Positions 32,650 through 45,000 of a stretch of 64,000 nt of DNA are shown piece by piece. The DNA is from Spinacia oleracea (Eukaryota; Streptophyta; Magnoliopsida; Caryophyllales; Amaranthaceae): assembly GCF_020520425.1 (NCBI RefSeq), contig NC_079488.1, forward strand, positions 33,037,247 to 33,101,246. The letters run 5' to 3'. Numbering within the stretch: position 1 is the first letter of the stretch; each line of letters starts with the position of its first letter. A program made the translations under genes and the position numbers. The notes under the pieces are model-generated. The model was not told the DNA's origin and did not search any database. It saw only the letters and a program-made list of their open reading frames with translations.

Positions 32650-35050
32650 CACTTGAGCAGGGCCAGCCATTGGGAGGTCTGGTCGGACCTATGGCACAGG
32701 GCCCCAAAATTTTGGAGGCCCAAAAAAAACGCCTGTTGGATTAAAACTAAAAAAACGCACATCTTCTTCAGTTCTTCCCTTCCCCGTGAATTCTTGAAAC
32801 AGTCAAATATGCAACCCAAAAATAACTCTTCAAATTCTCTCTCCTTCCCATGGTTTGATTTCCAAAAAGTAATCAATTAATTTTCTTAATTCCCTTAATT
32901 ATCTCTCCTAAAAATACTATAATTGACTGAAATATTCACCTACCTTTTCTGCAATTATGAAACTACCGTTCATCTTCTTTATTCCTTACCAATCCATTTT
33001 CTCAAAAACCTACCTAAAATCAAGGTGTTCAACGGATAAATTTCTTATCTCTAACAATTGAGGGCTTAACGGTAATAACACTTTTCGTGTCCCCCATCAA
33101 AAATTCTAAAACACCCCTACCCTTTCCTCACAAACCCTTCGCAGTTCACACTCCTTCCTCCGCCGCTTCACTGGTTCTTCGGTTTTCTCTCTAAGAAAAG
33201 GAAACATTCCTTTTCATGGCCCTCAAAGTCTTCGGTTTTCTCTCTCAAAGTATTCGAAGATCTGGATTCTTCATGGCCCATGCTCCGACGATTCTGATTC
33301 GCGAGATGTGATCGGCAAATATTCCGGTTGTTCGACGCCTCTGCTGCCATCACGTCTACAAAAAGTTGCTACATCCACCGCCGATTTAGTGGTGGTACAT
33401 TTCTATCTCCTTCTCTCTCTAACTTTTTAGGGTTTATTTGTTCTCGAAATTTAGCCTTAGTTTGATTGATTATTCCTTAGCAAACGATTAACTTAATTCT
33501 ATTTTTCAATTTTGTATTCAGCAATTAGGTTATTTTTTGAGAAAATTCATTTACGAATTTTCAAATTTTGTCAAAGGTGATTTTTTTTTTGTGTGTTCCC
33601 TTATTTTAGCCGAATTCCGATGAACAGAAAAATGGCAAGAGGTTTGTTCGTCCCTTTGAGAGTGGAAAATAGGGTCGAGCAAGCCCACACAACCTTTTTT
33701 CTTGGCGACAAGGTTTCCAAAACTGGGGTATTTGCTTTTCTCTATTTCTTTTCTGAAGCTTTTGATTTTTTTTAAGGTTCAATTTTAGTTGGAGTTGTTT
33801 TTATTTTTATTTTTTCTTGATTATATTTGAACTTTGGTGGAATTTTGTTGTTGGTTTTTAGATTCAGATGAGCAGCAGTGTAGGAAGAATTTGGTTGTCT
33901 GTTTCGATTCTCCATACTCATCAGAAGCGCGAACCAAGGTAGAGACATTCTTTTGGTGTGATCTTCTTCTCAAAACTCCTTTTCGTTGCACTTAATTAGT
34001 TAAATCATTCGGAGATATTCCGTTTTATAGGATCGCGATGTGCAAAATTGAAAGAGGAACCTGTGGACTACACTGCAGCTGAAACTACAAACTGAATCAT
34101 GAGGTTACCATGGAGGTTGTTTTCTTTGCTTTTAAGAATTTATGCTTCATGCATTTGTCACTGTATATGTAGATTGCTTGATAAAAATTTAAAATGTATA
34201 TTAACTGCGAGTTACATACCAGGTAACTCATAGTAATGAGATGATAAATTCCCCAACTTTTCATACATGATTCCCTATCTTTTCACATAAGGCATTGTGT
34301 ATATTTTTTGTGGTATTTCAAAATATGTCGAATTTACTCCTTTACCCCATAACGTACTGCTCCTTAACCTCAAAACTGAAACCTTTACACCAGAAAAGTT
34401 ACTAGGAAGAGATATATTGTACAGAACACCTGTGTGAGGCTCTTTGGGTAATGATTTTGGGAGAAATTATAGAGATAGTTATCTAAATTAGTTGAATTAT
34501 TGCAGTTATGTGTGTAATATTGTGTAATATTGTAAGGCAAATGAAGATAAACATGACAAATTTAAGAACATGATCATCGCCCATATACCAGTACTAGAAA
34601 TTGAAGCATTCCAGTTTGTATTAGAATCTGCCCACATTGCTTCTGATCTTAATTTCTATGATTAATTAACTCCTTAATTAATCTGCAAAAAGATTAATAA
34701 AGTTGCAATCTTTATTCTTCTGCCAGAAAATGTCTATTTTTTGTGAAAAAAGGATGAAGAAGAAGATTGGATTTTTAATGGGTATGAATGAGAAAAAAGA
34801 TGAGAACTTTGGGAAGTGGAGAAATAATGGTTAGAGTTAGAGAGTTTTGTTGGTAAATATAAGATGAAAATGGAAAATTTTAAGCTAGAAAAAAGGAAAT
34901 ATGGTATGGTTGATGATAAATAAGGAAATAAATAATGTAATTAGTAGTACTAATTAAGTGATTAGTAGTACAATCTCATTTTCTTTCTACGTGCATTTAT
35001 GGTTCTTACCGGTGGTGGCGAAAAAGGCCCTAGCGGCATTCCCAACCAAA

Positions 35051-35639
35051 TCAACAAAGCTTGCGATTTGAGGCGAAGAAATTATTGAGTTTTCGTAAAT
35101 TCGGAGATGTTAAAGAAGGGCTTTCAAAGATTGAAAATATGTGTAGTATTTTTGTTACGTATGGTATTGTTTTGGCTTATTTCAATTTGTGATTTTGTTC
35201 TGAAGGAATGCTTTTTTGTTGTTTTCAGTAGTTGGGTGTTTTGATTGCATATCACAATGAGAATAGAAAAGTGTTGGTTCTGTTCTTCCCACCCAGGTAT
35301 ACCCTGGACATGAAATCCAGTTTGTTCGTAATGATGCGAAGGTAAATTTCTGAGATTTTGTTCTTTTTTCTTTCTGAAATGCTGAAAATCAACAAAGCTT
35401 GCGATTTGGGCTGAAATATATGTGCACTTTTTTTGGGAGGTGGTCGGGTGGGGTTGAAGGAATTATTGAATTTTTGTAAATTAGATGTTAATAAAGAAGG
35501 GTTTTCAAGGATTGAAAATATGTGTAGTATTTTTGTTCGTATGGTATTGTTTTGGCTTATTTCAATTTGTGATTTTGTTCTGAAGGAATGTTTTTTTGTT
35601 GTTTTCAGTAGTTGGGTGTTTTGATTGCATATCACAATA
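35051..35639 (+). repeat. Local duplication inside the hAT element
   Basis: TCAACAAAGCTTGCGATTTG at 35051 recurs at 35389. The blocks run on in parallel through GTATGGTATTGTTTTGGC and GTAGTTGGGTGTTTTGATTG to 35258 and about 35638, a period of about 338 bp. The second copy holds an extra stretch (GGGAGGTGGTCGGGTGGGG). Confidence 0.9.
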
Positions 35640-36339
35640 TCACAAATTTACAAAATAACTCAACCACAATTAATTGCTCAATACTCACGCACCTCTTCTT
35701 AAGTTTGAGTATTCGATTTTAATAGAGATGTATGGCGAGTTTCGCTAATATAATTGTAGAAGATGGATGGAATGTGTACTGTTGTTTCTAAATTTAATTT
35801 GGATTTGCAAAGTTAGGCAGTGAATTAATTAAAGGGGGATGTTGGTGTTCACAACAATATGATGAAACTGTTGGTGTTGGTTGTTCAGATTGTTTGTTCT
35901 GGTTTAGCTTGCTTTGGTTCCTTTTTTTGGCTTATGGCCTAGCTGTTGTGGCTCTTGGTTGTTTCATGTTCTTGCTTTTTGCCTTGCAGGTTTATTACAG
36001 GTTGTTCCTGGTGAAGTTTTGCTTCTCCTACACTGTTGTCCTACTGCACTGTGACTTTGCTTCTGCTGCAATCTTGTTTCTGTTCAGCTGTGTGCTCCAG
36101 TTTTGTATTTGGCCTGCTGCTGCTGCGGTTCTACTTCTTTGGCCTTGCTATTTTTTTGGCCTACTGGTGCTACTTTGTTTTGCTTAGCCTTTTTGTTGTT
36201 GTTTTAGTGGTTGTGTATGCCCTTATGTGTATGTTGTTACGGCTGCACTGAGGTCTTTGCTTCTTTGTTTTGGATTTTACGTTTTTACTTCCTTTTGGTC
36301 ATTAGTTGCAATAAAATAATTTAAAATTCTGATATTATC

Positions 36340-36368
36340 TCGCACGCATCGCATGCATATAAGACTAG
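36340..36368 (+). mobile_element. Helitron-like 3' end within the hAT element
   Basis: CGCACGCATCGCATGC (near-perfect hairpin) followed by ATATAAGA and CTAG (36365-36368). It is almost identical to the terminus at 249-276. The base after CTAG is C rather than T. The 5' end was not located, so the extent of the Helitron is unknown; part of 33.1-36.3 kb probably belongs to it. Confidence 0.5.
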
Positions 36369-36946
36369 CATTATATGTATCAAGTCATCAAGATCTCTCA
36401 AAGTGTCATCTACAAGTTCGAATTTTTTCAATTCAAAGAAGGGGAAATTGAGAGTATCAATAACTACAATTTGCAGTAATTCTAAGAGGGGAAGCAATCA
36501 ATTTCTCCTCTTTCTTCGTTTGACAAGCCATAAATCCAGGTTGTATTTATCTTTCTTAATGATTTTATATTCGTATTGCTACGGAGTATAATTTTATGTA
36601 ATTTTAATTTGTTGTTTGATTTTTCAAATGCTGAAATATTGTATTTGTAATTGAGAATGATATTTTGAAAACAATTGATTATGAAGATATAATTGATTAT
36701 TGTACTTCAAAGAATGTTAGAAGGATTTGTGTTTCTAAGTAATTAAAGATCAATGTCTTTGGCTTTGTTGAGATATTTTTTCTCTATACATTTGCATTAA
36801 TATTCTGTTATATGACACTAATATGTTTATAGTTGAAATTTGAGCTCTAAATTTTTTTAGAGGCCTCATATGAACTTTGTTGATAAGCTAGCACAGGGCC
36901 ACCAAATTATCGGAGACGGTCCTGCACTTGAGGACTCACCTACGTG

Positions 36947-39354
36947 CAGGGGCGAAGCCAAAATTTTTGTACAAGGGGGGGCCGAATGAATTTTGTACAG
37001 GAATACTTGTCTAATTCCCGAAAATAAAATAATAGAATTTCAATATATCAAACCAATTTATTTATTTATTTTGTTGTTTAGTACTGTAGAATGTAAATTG
37101 GCCTAAAATTCTTAATATTTTAAAATACTAACACTAAAATACTTGGACACTATTAAAAGAAAGTTCAAGTGACACCTGCTTAGTACCGTTAAATATTAAA
37201 TATTTAGGAGATAACAGTTAAGTTCTACATTAAATATTATATGTTTACTTTGTATATATTTTGTTGGACAACATAACTTATTCTCTACTTCCATACTATC
37301 ACAATAAAAGTAATAAAAATTACTCAAATACAATAAAACAAGTTTGAAAAATGAATATTAGTCCATAATGGGTTTTGTAAATAAGGAACAACAGATGTAT
37401 CAAATTAAAAATAAAAATGTTAAATAAGAAGAGCCTAAGCTAGGAATAGAACATGCAACATGACAGCTTGTTATTACTACCAACTCAGCTAAATTAAATA
37501 GATAGTTCATAGCTGCACTTTAATTATACGGATTTTTCATGAAATACCCCCGAATTATGGCGTAATTCACCAAATACCCCTCGACTTTCAGAAATTCACC
37601 AAATGCCCCTCACAAATGACTTAATACCCAAAATACCCTTACTAATGACGCGCCGTTAGTCCTCCGTTAGCCTAATTTTTAAATTCACCAAATACCCCTA
37701 TTTTATTACTTATTTCATATAATACCCCTATTCTGAAACTTAATTCACCAAATACACATAACTTAAAATTACCCATTTTGATGCTCAGCGGCTAGTTTTT
37801 ATGTTTGAAAATTAGCCGTTGCTTATTGTTTGCTTATAAAAACCCCTTTTCTGACTATTTATTGTAGTTTTTCTATTGTTTTGTTAATTTCATATCATTT
37901 TTGTCATGAGTTTTCTTTCAAAATCATCATCCACACCCATGAATCCACATATGTAAGAGTCCCAAACAATTTCTAATATTATGGGAGGAAATTTCCATCT
38001 GAGGCTCCGATACAACACTCAGTAAGTTTCAATTATGATCCAATAAGTTCAGGCCTCATCCAGTAAAGACAATGCACTTTAGCTGAGCAAAAGGCCAAAA
38101 AACCCCATTTTCAAAGGGATCTTATGTAAGTGAAGCTGAAGTAATCAATCTAAAGCTAACACCTTAAATTTCTTATTGTCCGAATGGTAAAGAAACTAAG
38201 AAATCAAGTTCAATAACACATACATTTTTATCACAACCTCGATTTCAACTTGGATTCATGATGTGAAAATCTTGAGTTTGGAGGCAAATCTTTGTGCCAA
38301 GATTCATGTTTTTTCACTGGTTCATGAGCTTTGGAACATACCTTAGTTTCATTTTTTTTTTCTTGTTCCCTCAAATCCAAAAATAGACATTTGTCCATAA
38401 ATCTGACCATGTCAATAGGACCTAGCTCAAAAGAAAAGTGGGAAAACCTTTATGCCTCGACTGTAAGGTTGAGAGAAAGTTAGGAGATTGAAGAAAGATG
38501 TTTGGAGGCAGTAGAGACAGGAGACAAAAGGGAGTTAACGTTAAATATGTGGCATGGAAGCAATAGAAGCCGAGGTAGCTGGAACATATGCGTTAGAATA
38601 AAATTAATAAGAGCTTTATTTTTAATCTGTTTGCATATGTTAAAGATATTTCCCATATTGAAAAAGGAATACCTTCCGATTGCGTGGTAAATATAATTAA
38701 TTGGTCACATAAAGAATAAGGTACAAAAGAAGTAGCTATTTTCTTGAAGAGTTGCGACGTTTTGAGGTGTTTTTAGGAGTGTTTTCTGTTTTAGTGTTGT
38801 ACCGGAGCTTCAGATTGAGTGTTGTATCAGATATTCGGATGTCAAATTTTCTCCCATGATAACAAAATTTATTCGGGACTCTTACATATGTGGACTCATT
38901 GGGTGTGGATGATGATTTTGAAAGAAAACTCATGACAAAAATGATATGAAATTAACAAAATAATAGGAAAACTACAATAAACCGTCAGAAAAAGAGTATT
39001 TATAAGCAAACAATAAGCAACGGCTAATTTTCAAACACAAAAACTAGTCGTTGAGCATCAAAATGAGTAATTTTAAGTTATTGGTATTTGGTGAATTAAG
39101 TTTCCGAATAAGGGTATTTGGTGAAATAAGTATTAAAATAGGGGTATTTGGTGAATTTGAAAATTAGGTTAACGGAGGACTAACGGCGCATTATTAGTAA
39201 GGGTATTTTGGGTATTAAGTCATTTGTGAGGGGCATTTGGTGAATTTCTGAAAGTCGAGGGGCATTTGGTGAATTACGCCAAAATTCAGGGGTATTTCAT
39301 GAAAAATCCGTTAATTATATGGCCTACCAAGGCCCCCATATAGCTTCGCCACTG
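36947..39354. mobile_element. hAT-type element, 2.4 kb
   Basis: Terminal inverted repeats CAGGGGCGAAGCCAAAATTT and, on the complement of the right end, CAGTGGCGAAGCTATATGG. The 8-bp target duplication CCTACGTG is at 36939-36946 and 39355-39362. Most of its inside is the Mutator-like element at 37529-39310. It has no transposase gene. Confidence 0.9.
37529..39310. mobile_element. Mutator-like element with long terminal inverted repeats
   Basis: Inverted repeats of roughly 450-500 bp (37529 to about 38020, and about 38790 to 39310) begin CGGATTTTTCATGAAATACC. They contain many copies of AATTCACCAAATACCCC. The 9-bp target duplication TTAATTATA (37520-37528 and 39311-39319) is the hallmark of Mutator-like elements. 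The centre (38020-38790) shows no recognised gene. It is nested in the hAT element. Confidence 0.9.
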
Positions 39355-39362
39355 CCTACGTG

Positions 39363-40289
39363 GTTTTGAAGACTCGCCATCTTCTATGGAAACTTGAGCG
39401 GTTTCCTATAGCTTCCATGAGAACTAAGGTAAACGCATGGCTTAAAACGCGTACACTTTGCGGAGTCCACATAATCTTTGGAGTAAGGTATGTGTTGTGG
39501 GGGCGTGACTTAAATCTTAGAGTTTCAAGGTTAATCCACTCTTTGATCAAGGACTTGAGGGTTTCAAGGTTCGTCCACCCTTGGGTTTGTAAGTCATAAT
39601 TCACTTCACTAAGCATTAAATGGTTTCAATTTACTTTATGTAACACCAAGTGTTATGTATTAAGCGCCTCTTATGCCCAATATTTTCCTCTTTTATTTGG
39701 TATCTTTTCTCATCTTTAGTGGGGGATTGTTGGAATTTAAAGATGGAAAAGTGCGCTCAAAACCTGCATGCCAGGTTTTCCAAAACCGGCAGGTTTCAAG
39801 CGCAAGTTGAAAAACGGACTTAAAAGGCATTTCTTGAAGTGCACCGAAAATCAGCCGGATTTGTGAAACCAGAGGCTTTGAGATCAGTTATTTGTGTTGT
39901 CTGTACACTCTATTTTTCTCCAAATAATTCGTCATTGGTAATAAACATGTCTTTTCATTACGGATCACAATTCACAGCCATGCCTCCGTTCCCAGTGACG
40001 TATCAACATCCGCCATTTACAACTATACCTCCTTTTCTGATCACGAATCAACCGAATTGCCGGCGAATGGAGAAGATGCCAAAATTCTGCCGTGCGGGCA
40101 TTATTTTCACCCCGCCTGCGCAGACGAGTAGTTATTGACCAATCGTTTCTGCCCCCTATGCCGGTTTGAGTTGCCGGCAGCTGAACAAGAATGAAGATTT
40201 TATGTAAACTGGTTTCTTATTTTGGTATGTTATGTCAGAGTTCGAATTAAGTTTATATAATTCTTGAAGGAATTTTCCTTAATCATATA
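39363..40289. other. Old repeat DNA with PPT-like site
   Basis: Continuation of the sequence left of the hAT elements. At 39718-39729 AGTGGGGGATTG precedes TTGGAATTTAAAG, a form seen at copia 3' LTR borders. No second LTR copy is found here. No open frame with recognisable product is present. Confidence 0.35.
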
Positions 40290-40582
40290 CCCCCTTTGTC
40301 CCTCAATACTCGCACCGTTTTAACTAGATACGCTTGCCAATGTATAATTTGACCACCAATATCTTTAAGTACATATTATAGAGCGATTTCCTTCAATATT
40401 GTTTAAAGAACGTCAAATTCCCAAAATGCGCCACTTTTTAACTTAATTCCCACCATACCGTCCACGTCAGCATTAAAATCGGTCTTTTTTTTTTTTTAAA
40501 CGAAGCGACACTAAACCGCTACCTGAGATAGCGGTTTATAATCACGTAAGTAGTACTATTTATAAATGGTTTAAAAAAAAAC

Positions 40583-40655
40583 TGCATCAGCTAGGGGTCG
40601 AACCCACGACCTTTTGGTTAGAAAATAAACACTCTATCCGCTAATCTACAGACAC
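40583..40655 (-). pseudogene. tRNA-like sequence 1 in the mariner-like element
   Basis: On the minus strand GATTAGCGGATAGAGT (D arm) and GTCGTGGGTTCGACCCC (T arm, GGTTCGA) at correct spacing give a tRNA shape. Acceptor and anticodon stems pair poorly. It is a degenerate tRNA or tRNA-derived segment, not a working gene. Confidence 0.5.
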
Positions 40656-40724
40656 TAATGTTGATAAGTTAAATTTAGAAATGTTTTATAATAAATATTA
40701 ATAAATGGTTAAAAAGAAATAAAC

Positions 40725-40796
40725 ACATCAGGTAGGATTCGAACCCACGACCTCCTGCGTAGAAACAACACACTCTATCCACTGAGCTGCAGACAC
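40725..40796 (-). pseudogene. tRNA-like sequence 2 in the mariner-like element
   Basis: On the minus strand GCTCAGTGGATAGAGT (D arm) and GTCGTGGGTTCGAATCCTAC (T arm) are well kept and resemble Arg-type tRNAs. The acceptor stem is mostly wobble pairs and the anticodon stem is poor. It is parallel to the copy 142 bp away, so they probably arose by duplication. Confidence 0.55.
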
Positions 40797-41311
40797 AATT
40801 GATGTCATAAGAGGTTACTTCTAAATTATATTTCTATTTAAACTGTAATTCATGTTAAAAATAATTTACAATTAAGTAAACCGCCATCTGTGATAGCGGT
40901 TTTGTTTTAATACAAACCGCTATCTGAGATAGCGGTTTATAACATTGAACCGCCATCTCAGATGGCGGTTTGCTTTAAAATGAGATAGCGTTTCAATGCT
41001 GAACCGGAAAAAAAAAAATTACTTCTCTTTCTCCCTTGCTTACGTGGACGGTATGGTGGGAAATAACTTAAAAAGTAACGTATTTGGGGAATTGTTGGAT
41101 CTTTATGCAATATTGAAGGAAATCGCTCCATATTATAAAATTTATAAAAATATTAATATTTTAAAAATATATATTAAGATCAAGCCAACAATATATTACG
41201 AAGTATATACTAACATTTGTTTTCATATACAATTAATAAAATAAGGTCAAAATAAATTATGTAAATAGTGCAAAAAATTAAAACGGTACGAGTATTAAGG
41301 GACAGAGAGAG

Positions 41312-42044
41312 TACGAAATAAGTATCAAACAATTGTCTTATTTTTTTGCTTGCTCTATCATAATTTGTGGATAGGGTCTTGATTCTAATGTTGCACGTTT
41401 ATTAAATATGTTTAAGCGTCGTTGCTTCTTAATTAAAATAAGGAAATCAAAGTTAATAATTTCAGGATATACACAACCTTCAAAGTTACGATTGCACGTA
41501 AGCATGAGATAAGTTCCAACGTTTCCATCAATCATTATCATTACCTCATTGGTTCAAAGAGGCTCCCACAAGAAGCGGGGTAAGAGGGGTTCGAATGTAC
41601 ACAACCTTACCCCTGCAATTGCAGAGAGGTTGTTTCCAATCCAACATTTCCATCAATGTGAAGCAAAAATGGCAACCACAACAACATTTGCTGATAAACA
41701 ACATTTAGATTTTAGACCCTGTATTATGCAACGGTTCTTGCTAAATGCCCAACAACCAAAGCCACCTACAGCCTATGGAACAAGGACTAAAAACAGCTTT
41801 TCAGCCAATAGACCCAATACTATATCGGCATTCACATATGATATCACAACTAGCAATTTTCAAGCTAACTCAAAAGGAATTGGATAGAAAAATGTGTTCC
41901 TTTTTCTTAGCTATCAGGGGACATCACATCACCAACTGCGTGAAAATCTTCCACCATCATCAGCAAATGGTCTATTAAACCCTTAAGTTTCAAGCTGCAT
42001 CAGTCTAAATCTAACGAACTGTAGATATCCATCCATCAAGTATA
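41312..42044. other. 3' flank and probable 3' UTR of the TPR gene
   Basis: No conserved open frame. The part next to the stop codon (about 41600-42044) is the likely 3' untranslated region of the minus-strand gene. The rest shows nothing recognisable. Confidence 0.5.
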
Positions 42045-45000
42045 CTAGCGTTGAAATGAAATTGAGTAAGAACCAGTATTAGGATCTTTCACAGCTTTGA
42101 AGTTGTCAACGCTCATTCCAAACCGGCCAAGTACATTGTTGCCCATTTCCTTGAGCTTCCCTGTAACATAAATATTTTAGGACTTTTGCTTTCATGCTTA
42201 GTAGTGGAAACAAAACAATGGACAAAATGGGAGAAAACATGACAAACAGATGTTAAGACGCAACACCCTATAATGTGATTTTAAATCAGCATTTCATCAT
42301 ACGAACAAGTCACATACTATTGCTATTATTTAAAACATGGGGTTGCACACTTGTAAATTTTTTAATACCGTTACTAAGTTCCAGTTACATACTGTATTTC
42401 ATATTTGTGGATACTTCTGAACCTAGGTCAAGTCATTTGCATCTTTCTGATCTTTCGTTTGTAGCATTCAGCTGCTGGCCATAATGAAAGTCAAAATTTG
42501 GCTTTAACTTTAAATAAGGGGGAAATTTCAGAACAAACTTAGCGTCTGACTTGTTTTGCACACTAATCTCAGTATAGACAAAACCATGTACAGTATGAAT
42601 CAACATCCATAAGCAAGCCACTTAAAAAAACAGGTAAGGAGCATAATACCAACGCGCAATACTACACAGTGATAAAGTAATTACAAAGGAGAGTGAAAAT
42701 AAAGGAGAGGATCAGAGGAAGTGTGAAGAAGAAAACGGTTACCAATCATTTCTTCCTTCATCTTTTCCGCCTTTTCTCGGGCTAATGGCTCCATTCGAAC
42801 AATATTCCTCCTAGCCTGTTCATTTGAAGCTTCAACTTCCAATATTTTTTTCATATCTGCAAGGTGTCCAAATTAAACCACCATGATGGTATGTATGCAA
42901 AATCCGTTTTTAGACATTACAAAAAATATCATCACTTTACTAAAAAAAAATAAACAAAATCTCGTAACAAATTCGCAGCTCACCAGAGATAGCTTCTTCA
43001 TATCGTTCAAGCTTTTCATAAGCCTCTCCTCTCCTAAGAAGAACTTTGACATATGCTGGATTTAGTTCTATAGCTTTTGAACATTCCTTGACTGTCTCGT
43101 CATACTTTCCCTGAAAGAACAATATGCAAAAGAATCTAATTAAACAGCTAAAAGCCACAATCACAGGAGGAGACTGCCTTCTCCGAAAGAAGACTAGAGT
43201 TCTTAAAGGAAGCAAACATGTATAAACAGATAGATACAATATATTGGAGGGGGGAGGGGAGGGGAGTTATGTGTTCAATAGAGATGGATCACCAAATTCT
43301 AAGTCCCTGTATCTAATGCCCGGACAGTGTTAAACCAGAATAAGAGAGAAAGCTAACCATCCCCGCCCCCCCCCCCCCCCCCCCCCCCCCACCACCCCCA
43401 CCACTTTTTTATGGAAGATCCAGTGATGTTGGCTCACATCCAACCCCCACCACACCTCTCTAGTGACAGCCAGACTCAATAAACACATAGATTTGTCATT
43501 TGTGTATCACTCCACCAGTCAGCACTGTAACTACAGTAATACTGCACCAGAATTATAAGCCACATATGATATTACACATTGCTTCCAGCTTACAGTTGGA
43601 TACTTATCCATTGAAGGTGCTTGCGAGAAAAAGAGCCGATGACCATTGTAGAAATTTTTTAGATGCTAAATTAAAAAATTCAGTTTGTCAACTACCTAGA
43701 GGAACATGTCAATGAAATTGAACTAATAGCATTAGACTTTCAACCATCGTTCAGTAGCTGGCGCACCACAGTACCAGAAGCAACAGAAACTCAAGGGAAG
43801 AAAATTTATAAACCTTATAACTAAGCAATTATAAGATGCATGAACCTTGATACCAAGAAGGGAATAGGAAAATGGAAAGAAATGCAATAATAAAATGGCG
43901 TGTTATCAGATAAGTCGAAGGCTAAGACAAACCTTGGAGACTTAGAGCTAGTCTCGAGTTATGGATGATTATATATTTTAAACTATTACCATTACCTCAA
44001 GACTTTACAAGTAAAACTAGTTACTTTTATAATCATATATCCGCAACATTTGTCTAAGCACAAAAATATTCCCCAAAGCTTCACCATCACTACAAATTCA
44101 CGAGTGATTACAGCTCGTTCCAAAAGTCATTATGTACACCAGATTATAGAGGATATTGAACCAAGTATAATTATGACTTACTAGACTTAACTAACTAAAA
44201 CTTACTCATAAAGCTAGTATCACAAATATGTTTTCCCCCTAAGAACTCACTCTCTCTGTATAATAAAAGGGAGGTTACTTTGCTAATTGATATGTGAAAG
44301 AAGCAGCCCAAACTTTGCATTAATAAAACTGCAATGACTTATACAGTTACACTTATTAGAAGAAAGAAGTAAAAAATCTACTCTGACTTATTAGAAAATA
44401 TCAACCCTAACTCCCTAAGAATTCACAGACGTAGCTCAATTAGAAAACACTACACCCGCCGCCCGCCGGCCCCCCAACCAACCTCCTCTGCAGTTTCCAC
44501 TCCATTCTTGACAAAACTGTGAAGCCCCAAAAGACAAAACGAGGGGAAGGGTAAAAGAAAGTTTTTTGCCAAGAAAGAACAAATCACAATGCAAAAAAAT
44601 GATCCAAGATTCAATATAATTTATGAACCTAGTCTCCTTTCGGAAAAAAGGGGAAAAACTAAAGCTAAATTTTCAGTCTTGGGGATAAGACCAATAATTG
44701 ATATCTACATTAGTTCATCTTACATTTCTTCCCCACCTAAACCATTCAATAGAGGAGGTTCATCATTTAGGATTTATTCTTACGGCATTCATATTAATGC
44801 CAAGACATAATGTGCCAATTGTATGATTTGTATCTTGTCAATTTAGAACTGGCCAAATGTCTAAAGCTAGCACACATCAGTCTACAGGACCATTATCAGT
44901 AAGAAGAAAAGTAGTATACCAGTTTCAAGTAGCATATTCCACGGTTTGAATGGCATATGGAGCGTAGCTCCACTGATTCTGGCATTTCTGGAGCAACTTG

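Larger units (their letters stand above)
32658..36924. mobile_element. hAT-type element, 4.3 kb, non-autonomous
   Basis: Imperfect terminal inverted repeats start CAGGGCC(A)GCC at 32658 and CAGGACCGTC on the complement at 36924. Further matching subterminal words (GGCACAGGGCC / GGCCCTGTGC, GGAGGCCC / GAGGCCTC) occur inside. The 8-bp target duplication CACTTGAG is at 32650-32657 and 36925-36932. No transposase was found. The inside looks like promoter/leader and intron-like DNA (33100-35000) and includes a local duplication and a Helitron-like end. Confidence 0.85.
40290..41311. mobile_element. Stowaway/mariner-like element carrying tRNA-like sequences
   Basis: Inverted ends of about 35 bp (CCCCCTTTGTCCCTCAATAC left; CTCTCTCTGTCCCTTAATAC on the complement of the right end, both followed by TCG(C/T)ACCGTTTTAA). 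The target duplication is TA (40288-40289, 41312-41313). At about 1 kb it is large for this class. It carries several palindromes AACCGCTATCTGAGATAGCGGTTT-like at 40515-40545 and 40880-40990, and two tRNA-like sequences on the minus strand. Confidence 0.85.

Noticed and set aside
35894..36251. Hydrophobic open frames resembling membrane proteins
   Set aside because: T-rich low-complexity DNA always encodes Phe/Leu/Val; two overlapping frames show the same property and nothing matches a family.
38502..38690. 62-codon frame in the core of the Mutator-like element
   Set aside because: No homology recognised and no splice context; length is within chance for AT-rich DNA.
40583..40796. Two functional tRNA genes
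   Set aside because: D and T arms are present, but acceptor and anticodon stems pair poorly and both copies lie inside a transposon; called tRNA-like only.
41549..41978. Plus-strand frames of 77-112 codons next to the TPR gene
   Set aside because: They lie in the probable 3' UTR on the opposite strand, overlap each other and show no conserved motif.
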